A DNA stretch of 64,000 nt, from NCBI GenBank assembly GCA_028718805.1, contig JAQUKY010000005.1:1-64000 (forward strand). The letters run 5' to 3'. Of the stretch, positions 57,598 to 64,000 are shown one piece after another. Under the pieces are notes generated by a model. The model did no database searches. It was given only the letters and a program-made list of their open reading frames with translations, and was not told the origin of the DNA. This stretch comes from Candidatus Nanoarchaeia archaeon. Its GTDB lineage: Archaea > Nanobdellota > Nanobdellia > Pacearchaeales > GW2011-AR1. Both the position numbers and the translations under genes were made by a program. Positions within the stretch are counted from its first letter, which is position 1. Every line of letters begins with the position of its first letter.

Positions 57598-59379
57598 ATG
57601 CAAATCAAAAACAGAAAAGAACTAATCAGGGAATTTATTGCATTTTATAAATTGAAAAACCATAAAGAAATTCCAAATTATCCTCTAATTCCTGAAAACG
57701 ACCCTACTGTCTTATTCACAACAGCAGGAATGCACCCTATTGTTCCATTTCTCTTAGGGCAAAAACATCCTCTTGGAAAAAGACTTGTAAATGTTCAAAG
57801 GTGCATAAGAACCCAGGATATTGATTCTGTAGGAGACCCAGCACACCACACATTTTTTGAAATGCTTGGAAAGTGGAGTTTAGGGGACTATTTTAAAAAA
57901 GAGGCAATAACTTACACTTTTGAATTTATGACAAAGATTCTTAAAATGCCTATTGATAAACTCGCAGTTACCTGTTTTGGTGGAGATAAGAGAGTTCCCC
58001 AAGTTCCAAAAGATAATGAATCTGCAGGAATATGGAAAGATTTAGGAATCCCAGAAGAGAGAATAGCATTTTTAGAAGGAGGAGTACTAGAATCAGACAA
58101 TAATTGGTGGGGTCCTGCTGGTAAAACAGGTCCATGTGGCCCATGTACAGAAACATTTTATTGGAAATTAAAAACAAAACCTCCCGTTAAATTTAATCCA
58201 GAAGATAAAAATTGGGTTGAAATAGGAAATGATGTATTAATGCAGTATATAAAAAATGAAAAAGGAAAATTTGTAGATGCAAAACAAAAGAATATAGACT
58301 TTGGAGGGGGGGTTGAAAGAACAATAACAATAATCTCTGGATTAGAAGATAATTATCTTTCCGATTGTTTTTTGCCAATAATAAAAAAAATAGAAAACAT
58401 GTCTGGAAAAAAATATCTAATTGAAAAAAACAAAAAACCAATGAGAATTATTGCAGATCATATTAAAGCCTCTGTTTTTATTATAGCAGACGGAATTATT
58501 CCAAGCAATGCTGAACAAGGCTATGTTCTCAGAAGATTGATAAGAAGGGCTGTAAAATGCGGAAGAGAATTAGAAATAAAAAATTTTACAAAACATGTTG
58601 CCACCCCTATTTTTGAAATATATGATGATTACGAAATTTTAAAAAAGAACAAAGGCAAAATTCTTGATGAATTAGAAAAAGAAGAAGAAAGATTCCTGGA
58701 AACACTGGAGCAGGGAATAAAAGTTTTTGAAAAATTAATTAAGGGAAAAAAATCCATGTCAGGCAAAGATGCCTTCTTATTATACCAATCCTATGGATTT
58801 CCCATTGAGTTGACAAGAGAAATCGCAAATGAAAAGAAAATTAAAATAGATGAGAAAGAATACGAAAAAGAATTTCAAAAGCATCAAGAGTTATCAAGAA
58901 CAGCAACAGCAGGAAAATTTAAATCAGGACTTGCAGACAACAGTGAAGCAACCAAGAAGCTTCACACAGCAACTCATCTTCTCAATCAGGCATTAAGAAT
59001 CGTGCTAAAGAAACCAGATTTATTTCAAAAAGGTTCGAACATAACCCCTGAAAGATTAAGATTTGACTTTAATTTTGATAGAAAACTGACTAATGAAGAA
59101 ATAAAAAAAGTTGAGGACCTCGTTAATCAAAAAATAATTGAAGGAATTCCTATTGTATGCGACTTTATGATCCCATCAGAAGCAAAAAAAACAGGGGCTC
59201 AGGGAGTTTTCGACGATAAATATGGAGATAAAGTTTCTGTCTACAGCGCAGGAAATTTTTCAAAAGAAATTTGTGCTGGCCCTCATGCGAACAACACAAA
59301 CGAACTTGGAAACTTCAAGATTATAAAAGAAGAATCTTCTGCAGCAGGAATCAGAAGAATAAAAGCTGTTCTTGAATAA
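57598..59379 (+). CDS. alaS: Alanyl-tRNA synthetase, short form
   Basis: It charges tRNA-Ala. The catalytic class II core covers about 1-350 (TTAGMHPIVPFLLGQ; HHTFFEMLGKWSLGDY; NIDFGGGVERT). An editing domain has HTATHLLNQAL near 455 and CAGPHANNT near 559, the zinc-like HxxxH and CxxxH sites. The protein ends at 593, lacking the C-terminal DHHA1 and C-Ala part of the usual 850-950 residues. The motif style is bacterial-like. A separate C-terminal gene is not seen within this window. Confidence 0.9.
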   Translation: MQIKNRKELIREFIAFYKLKNHKEIPNYPLIPENDPTVLFTTAGMHPIVPFLLGQKHPLGKRLVNVQRCIRTQDIDSVGDPAHHTFFEMLGKWSLGDYFKKEAITYTFEFMTKILKMPIDKLAVTCFGGDKRVPQVPKDNESAGIWKDLGIPEERIAFLEGGVLESDNNWWGPAGKTGPCGPCTETFYWKLKTKPPVKFNPEDKNWVEIGNDVLMQYIKNEKGKFVDAKQKNIDFGGGVERTITIISGLEDNYLSDCFLPIIKKIENMSGKKYLIEKNKKPMRIIADHIKASVFIIADGIIPSNAEQGYVLRRLIRRAVKCGRELEIKNFTKHVATPIFEIYDDYEILKKNKGKILDELEKEEERFLETLEQGIKVFEKLIKGKKSMSGKDAFLLYQSYGFPIELTREIANEKKIKIDEKEYEKEFQKHQELSRTATAGKFKSGLADNSEATKKLHTATHLLNQALRIVLKKPDLFQKGSNITPERLRFDFNFDRKLTNEEIKKVEDLVNQKIIEGIPIVCDFMIPSEAKKTGAQGVFDDKYGDKVSVYSAGNFSKEICAGPHANNTNELGNFKIIKEESSAAGIRRIKAVLE

Positions 59380-59592
59380 AAATTACGAAAACAAATTCAA
59401 ATCGCTTGATCTGCTCATCTAAAAAGTTTAAATCGTTTAACAGATTACTAAAAGAGTAACAGACACTCAAAACTAAATCACTTGTGCGATTGCAAATTCA
59501 GAAAAAAAATTAGAAAGCGTTGGTTTTATAAACTTCAGATTGCTAGTTAAATCGTAACTGTCAATCAGATTGCAAGACAACTGCATCACAAG

Positions 59593-61833
59593 ATGTTAAA
59601 TCAAGATAAAAAATTAAAAGAGGTTTTAAATTTTAAAAATTCCAAGATAGGTTTTCTTAGTAACTTCCCTCCAAAAGAATGTGGGATAGCGACGTTTACA
59701 CGGGATTTAATCACATCTTTAAACAAAAAAATAAATCCAAAAGTAAAATCAAGAGTCATTGCATTGAATGAAGAGTCAAGTCTTTATAATTATGACAGCA
59801 GAGTAATTATGCAGATGAATAAAGACGATTTAGAAGATTATATTAACATTGCAAAGAGAATAAATCGCTCAGATAACATAAAAATAGTCTGCATTCAGCA
59901 CGAGTTTGGTCTCTTTGGTGGAGAATATGGAAATTACATAATCCCTTTCTTGGAAACAATTGAAAAGCCAGTTGTTGTGACATTTCATAGTGTCTTGCCG
60001 TGTCCAGATGAATCAAGAAAAAAAGTTGTAAGATTCATAGGAGAAAAATCGGCTGCGATTATTGTTATGGCAGAAAAAGCAGTAGAAATATTAAATGAAG
60101 ATTACGGGATTCCTAAAAATAAAATTTATATCGTGCCTCATGGAATTCCTGATGCCCCTCTTCAATCACCTGAATCTTTTAAGAAAAAATTAAGATTAGA
60201 AAACAAAATAGTCTTATCTACCTTTGGATTGCTAAGCAAGGGTAAAGGAATAGAATATGCTATTAAATCTCTTCCTACTTTAGTTAAAAAATACCCCAAT
60301 ATTATTTATCTAGTTATAGGAGAGACCCATCCAGCAATAAGAAAAAATGAAGGAGAGAAATATAGAAACAATCTTATTAATCTAGTTAAAAAACTTGGAT
60401 TGCAGAACAATGTAAAATTTTACAACAAATACTTAAGTTTAGATGAGATAATTGAATGTCTTCTTGCAACAGATATTTACATCTGTACTAATTTAGACAA
60501 GAACCAGATAGTTTCTGGAACTTTATCTTATGCAATAGGATGCGGAAAAGCAGTTGTCTCAACTCCAAGTGTTTATGCACAAGAAGTTTTAAACAAAGAA
60601 AGAGGGCTTTTAGTCAGATTTAGAAATCCAAAATCATTTTCAGAAGCAATAGATAAAATACTTTCTGATAATGAATTTAGAAATAAACTTGAAAACAATG
60701 CTTATTCTTTTGGAAGATCAATGATATGGCAAAATGTTGCATTAAGTTATTTTCATGTTTTTAATAAGATAGTAAAACTAAGAGAAGAAACAACTGAAAA
60801 ATATCCTCATATAAAATTAAATCATTTGATTAATTTAACAGATAATGTTGGCTGCACACAATTTGCAAAGCTTTCTATTCCTGACAAATCTTCAGGTTAT
60901 ACTGTAGATGATAATTCAAGAGCTTTAATTGTTGCTGCATTGCATGAAAAAGTTTACAAATCAGAAACTTCTAAAGAACTTGCAAAAACCTATTTAAAAT
61001 TCTTAGAAAAAGTTCAAGATAAAGAAGGAAAGTTTAATGATATTGAATATAACACCCAAAATTTAATTCCAGTCAGCGAAGATGCTCTTGGGAGGACAAT
61101 ATGGGCATTAGGATGCTTTATTGATAAAAGTAACAACCAAGAATTAATTGATAAGGCAAAAGTATTATTTGACAAATCCTGCAAATTAATTGAAAAAATT
61201 AATTCCCCAAGAGCAAAAGCATTTTCAATAATTGGATTATATCATTACTATAAGAAGTACAACCAGGATGAAACAATTTCAAAAATAAGAATATTAGCAG
61301 ACTCTCTGGTTGAGCTATATAAAAAAGAGGCAACAGAAGACTGGGATTGGTTTGAGGGATATTTAACTTATTCTAATTCAAAACTCCCTGAAGTTCTTTT
61401 TTTAGTATATGACATAACAAAACAAAAGGAGTATTTGGAGATTGCTGAAAAAACTCTTAATTTTTTATCAAATCTTGTCTTTATAAAAGATGAATTATCT
61501 CCAATAGGACAGAATGGCTGGTGTAACAGAAACGGAACAAGAGCTTTTTTTGACCAGCAGCCAATAGATGCTTCTTCAATGGTACAAACCTATCTAACTG
61601 CTTATCTTGTTACAAAAAATAAAAAATATTATGATAAAGCAGTTCTTGCATTTAACTGGTTTTTAGGAAAAAATCACCTAAAACAAATGATTTACAATGA
61701 AACAACAGGCGGGTGTTATGATGGCTTGTCAAGAAATTCCATAAACCTAAATCAGGGTGCAGAGTCTACAATAGAATACCTTATTTCAAGGCTAATGCTT
61801 GAAGAGATTAAGAAGGAAAAACCAAAAGAGTAA
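59593..61833 (+). CDS. Glycosyltransferase (GT4-type) fused to an alpha/alpha-type domain
   Basis: This is a 746-residue protein. The first part is a GT-B glycosyltransferase: IGFLSNFPPKECGIATFTRDL, HGIPDAPL near 193, and VLSTFGLLSKGKGIEYA as the start of the second Rossmann domain. From about residue 415 a helical domain follows (NSRALIVAALHEKVY; WFEGYLTYSNSKLPEVLF; NQGAESTIEYLISRL), reminiscent of alpha/alpha-barrel sugar-processing enzymes. It may build a glycan or process oligosaccharides. A second glycosyltransferase starts at 63016. Confidence 0.8.
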   Translation: MLNQDKKLKEVLNFKNSKIGFLSNFPPKECGIATFTRDLITSLNKKINPKVKSRVIALNEESSLYNYDSRVIMQMNKDDLEDYINIAKRINRSDNIKIVCIQHEFGLFGGEYGNYIIPFLETIEKPVVVTFHSVLPCPDESRKKVVRFIGEKSAAIIVMAEKAVEILNEDYGIPKNKIYIVPHGIPDAPLQSPESFKKKLRLENKIVLSTFGLLSKGKGIEYAIKSLPTLVKKYPNIIYLVIGETHPAIRKNEGEKYRNNLINLVKKLGLQNNVKFYNKYLSLDEIIECLLATDIYICTNLDKNQIVSGTLSYAIGCGKAVVSTPSVYAQEVLNKERGLLVRFRNPKSFSEAIDKILSDNEFRNKLENNAYSFGRSMIWQNVALSYFHVFNKIVKLREETTEKYPHIKLNHLINLTDNVGCTQFAKLSIPDKSSGYTVDDNSRALIVAALHEKVYKSETSKELAKTYLKFLEKVQDKEGKFNDIEYNTQNLIPVSEDALGRTIWALGCFIDKSNNQELIDKAKVLFDKSCKLIEKINSPRAKAFSIIGLYHYYKKYNQDETISKIRILADSLVELYKKEATEDWDWFEGYLTYSNSKLPEVLFLVYDITKQKEYLEIAEKTLNFLSNLVFIKDELSPIGQNGWCNRNGTRAFFDQQPIDASSMVQTYLTAYLVTKNKKYYDKAVLAFNWFLGKNHLKQMIYNETTGGCYDGLSRNSINLNQGAESTIEYLISRLMLEEIKKEKPKE

Positions 61834-61853
61834 ATCAGTAATAAACAAAAAAC

Positions 61854-62060
61854 TCAGGGTCGATTATTTAAGTACGCACAAAAATCTGCAAAATACTCAA
61901 ATCCTTTGATCATTACCTCAGAAGCTACTACTGCCAAAATAGTAGCAGCTACGTAACCTCCAGCTATGGTCAAACCACTTTTTATCTTTTCTTTTCTCTC
62001 GACCATTTTTATCCCCCTCATAAAATGAAACTCTTCATCAAATTGCTTTTCTAATGCCAT
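61854..62060 (-). CDS. Small membrane protein, MALEKQ family
   Basis: This is a 68-residue protein. The start MALEKQFDEEFHFMRG is followed by a basic stretch (VERKEKIKSG) and one membrane helix (AGGYVAATILAVVASEVMI). Its first residues match the protein at 31514. A TATA-like AGTATTTAAATTAT lies about 30 nt upstream of the ATG. No known function. Confidence 0.6.
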   Translation of the reverse strand: MALEKQFDEEFHFMRGIKMVERKEKIKSGLTIAGGYVAATILAVVASEVMIKGFEYFADFCAYLNNRP

Positions 62061-62137
62061 GATAAAACATATTCACCATAATTTAAATACTTTATTGTAG
62101 TATTAATAAAAAAAGTAAATAAATTTCAGTAAGATAT

Positions 62138-62926
62138 TTAAACAACTTTTTTATAAACCCTTGGATGCCAAGAACAATTTAATTCTGCTCTTTTTGCCCT
62201 TTCACTTAGTTCTTCTTCAAGTATCCAGCAAGAAGGAATTTCTCTTTTTTCTGAATTAGCATCTGCGAAATATATTAAACAACCCCTGGGCAATCTGCCT
62301 AACTGATTTAACACCTTATCTCTAGAATCAGAACAATATTTCCGACTTAAAAGAGCATTTGAAAAATAAACTCTTGAAAAATGGTTATCTTTTCTTAATA
62401 TATCAATAATATCTCCATGTTGGAAGGAAATCCTATCTAAACCTTTCTTGATTTTACAGATTTTATTATCATCAAAAATATCGGGGGATTGTTTAAGAAA
62501 AGGAATTTCTTCTCCTAAAAAATATTTAATAGAACCAGCCCAAGTAACTAATTTTGGTTCTTCTGTAGTTTTTGCAGAACATATAAGACAAAGATACCTA
62601 AATTTTTCTTCTTTAGATAAAGAATTGTCAAATTTTTCTCTTTTTATCTTAGGAAAATTTTTATCATCAAATAAAGGAAAAAAATCATTATAATTTTCAT
62701 TTTTTAATGCCTCTAATCTTCTTTTAGCATAATTTATCTGTGCTGTATTTATATCTACAGCCACCACTTCATTTGCATATTCTCCTAATGCAAATGCTTG
62801 GTCGCCTGAACTACAGATACTAAGAACTCTATCTTTTTTAGCTACGTCCATACCGGCAACAATTGCCCATAAACTTTCATTAGTATGCCCATAAAATTCT
62901 CTCATTTTCTCATTAGATAACTGCAT
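62138..62926 (-). CDS. SAM-binding transferase (DUF3419/BtaA-like)
   Basis: This is a 262-residue protein. RVLSICSSGDQAFALGEYANEVVAVDINTAQI near residue 33 is the SAM-binding turn and acidic strand end in the form typical for DUF3419, a family related to BtaA transferases that use the aminocarboxypropyl group of SAM. Later segments (FQHGDIIDIL; RVYFSNALLSRKY; CLIYFADANSE) follow the fold. The exact substrate is unknown. Confidence 0.7.
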   Translation of the reverse strand: MQLSNEKMREFYGHTNESLWAIVAGMDVAKKDRVLSICSSGDQAFALGEYANEVVAVDINTAQINYAKRRLEALKNENYNDFFPLFDDKNFPKIKREKFDNSLSKEEKFRYLCLICSAKTTEEPKLVTWAGSIKYFLGEEIPFLKQSPDIFDDNKICKIKKGLDRISFQHGDIIDILRKDNHFSRVYFSNALLSRKYCSDSRDKVLNQLGRLPRGCLIYFADANSEKREIPSCWILEEELSERAKRAELNCSWHPRVYKKVV

Positions 62927-63015
62927 ATTTATAAATATTAGTATCGCACACTCTCGAAACTCAAAATCTTAATCTAAACCCCAAAATATTTAAACATTCT
63001 TTCTTTTTTCTTATT

Positions 63016-64000
63016 ATGAAAAAGGTGATTTGGATTTCAAGTTTTCTTCCGCGCTCATGCGGAATAGCATATTATTCTAATCATTATATTACTGCACTTA
63101 AAAACTATGCAAAAAAAGAAAATATAGATGTTAGTTTCAAGATAATAGCACATACAGATGCAAAGCAGGCAGACTATCCAATAATCAGCCAAGGAGATAA
63201 AGATTGGCATCATAAAGTCCTATCTGTAATAAAAAAGGAAAGACCAGACCTTGCCCACATTCAGCATGAATATGGCTTATATGAAACTCATAATGACAAA
63301 AATAGAAGAGTCATTGAACTAATAAATATGATTAAAGAAGAAGGGATTCCTGTTATTATGACTTATCATAGTATCTACAAAAAATTAGAAAAAGCATTTG
63401 CAGAATTTGTTGATAAAAGCTTAAAAGAATTAAATGCAGGAATTTTTCATGAACAATATCAAAAAGATGCATTAAAAGATAATATAGGCAAGATTCCCAA
63501 AAATGTTTATGTTCTCCCGCATGGCTCAAGAGAAGACATTAATCCAAAAATAGACAGAGAAGAAGCAAGAGAGGTTTTTGGTTATAAAGAAAAAGACTTG
63601 ATTGTAGGAGTTGCTGGAATAGCAAGCGAGAATAAAGGATTCAGAACACTAATAAGACAATGGCCAAAGGTTGTTAAAAAAATCCCAAATGCCTTCCTTT
63701 CCTTGGAAATAAAACCTCATGCAGCAGAAGAAACAAAAAGATATATAGAAAAAGTCTTAGACGCAATAATGAAAAGTCCTGCTGGTAAAAGAATAGAATT
63801 TACAGTAAAAGATTATGATGAGATGGAATTCTACAGAAAATTAAAAAGTTTTGATATTCTTGTTCTTCCTTACAAATCTGAATCCCAATCAGGAGTTTTA
63901 GCTCACGGATTCTCTGTTGGAGCTCCTGCAATTGTGACAGATATTGAAGGATTAGGGGCAGAAATAAGAAACAGCCAGGCAGGGATAGCAGTTAAAAGAA
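63016..64000 (+). CDS. Glycosyltransferase (GT4-type), cut by window end
   Basis: An open frame from the ATG at 63016 runs to the window end without a stop (328 codons). KKVIWISSFLPRSCGIAYYSN is the start of a GT-B fold, similar to the start of the 59593 protein. Later parts have LAHIQHEYGLYETHND, VYVLPHGSRED and IVGVAGIASENKGFRTL. The end seen is LPYKSESQSGVLAHGFSVGAP, in the donor-binding region. Orientation as in 59593; both probably act in surface glycan synthesis. Confidence 0.8.
   Translation, partial: MKKVIWISSFLPRSCGIAYYSNHYITALKNYAKKENIDVSFKIIAHTDAKQADYPIISQGDKDWHHKVLSVIKKERPDLAHIQHEYGLYETHNDKNRRVIELINMIKEEGIPVIMTYHSIYKKLEKAFAEFVDKSLKELNAGIFHEQYQKDALKDNIGKIPKNVYVLPHGSREDINPKIDREEAREVFGYKEKDLIVGVAGIASENKGFRTLIRQWPKVVKKIPNAFLSLEIKPHAAEETKRYIEKVLDAIMKSPAGKRIEFTVKDYDEMEFYRKLKSFDILVLPYKSESQSGVLAHGFSVGAPAIVTDIEGLGAEIRNSQAGIAVKR

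Noticed and set aside
59380..59592. Riboswitch before the glycosyltransferase gene
   Set aside because: The CAGATTGC repeats do not form a known aptamer and the region is low complexity.
1..64000. CRISPR array
   Set aside because: No regularly spaced direct repeats with unique spacers. The C-runs are spaced by whole genes and are not identical.

Overview
The window is from an AT-rich archaeon with a compact, DPANN-like genome (Woesearchaeota/Pacearchaeota is my best guess). Archaeal markers are transcription factor E, deoxyhypusine synthase, NreA, archaeal/eukaryal-type prolyl-tRNA synthetase, the stand-alone synthetase subunit of GMP synthase, seven TrmB-family regulators, and TATA boxes about 25-30 nt before start codons (leaderless transcripts). 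The alanyl-tRNA synthetase is a short form ending after its editing domain. There is one tRNA gene, no rRNA and no CRISPR array.

Layout. 0-4.4 kb: nucleotidyltransferase and RHH/MazF toxin-antitoxin genes, a DMT transporter, tRNA-Arg and an ABC-2 permease remnant. 4.4-13.4 kb: two TrmB modules, ProRS behind a 24-bp palindrome, a PIN/RHH pair. 13.5-18.7 kb: radical SAM enzyme, methyltransferase plus GMP synthase, tandem Lrp regulator. 18.7-24.3 kb: a probable defence island (AbiE-type toxin-antitoxin pair, DGQHR protein, two-gene membrane module, HEPN-like protein). 24.3-33.3 kb: an array of short unknown genes separated by C-rich repeats, with two TrmB genes, a RelE-type toxin-antitoxin pair and a fresh IS481-like insertion. 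33-42.8 kb: secreted protein, HExxH protein, deoxyhypusine synthase, two TrmB modules, DHH phosphoesterase, DisA-like cyclase. 42.9-64 kb: mostly housekeeping and envelope genes (beta-propeller protein, NreA, lipase-like protein, SpoIIM-like, rhomboid, TFE, AlaRS, two glycosyltransferases), interrupted by a TrmB module with a six-gene unknown operon.

Two recurrent architectures are the main result. (1) All seven TrmB regulators are transcribed divergently from an unrelated unknown gene or operon; six of the seven shared intergenic regions hold a clear short inverted repeat (the seventh has only a short weak one), four of them with a spacer of 8-12 nt. This looks like one modular scheme, TrmB plus variable payload, copied many times. 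(2) Nine genes, almost all unknown, carry the same 5' leader just before the start codon: a mini-hairpin CCCTAAnGGG, then GAAAGAGTTCTGATA. A TATA box lies about 27-33 nt upstream in eight copies, so the leader begins at the predicted transcription start. The ninth copy lies inside an operon, which suggests it works as RNA. In the 24-33 kb array these genes also share a 3' flank (AAATCCCCCCRCCCCCA, then CTTAAACGCCTGCTGCTC), giving a cassette-like organisation.
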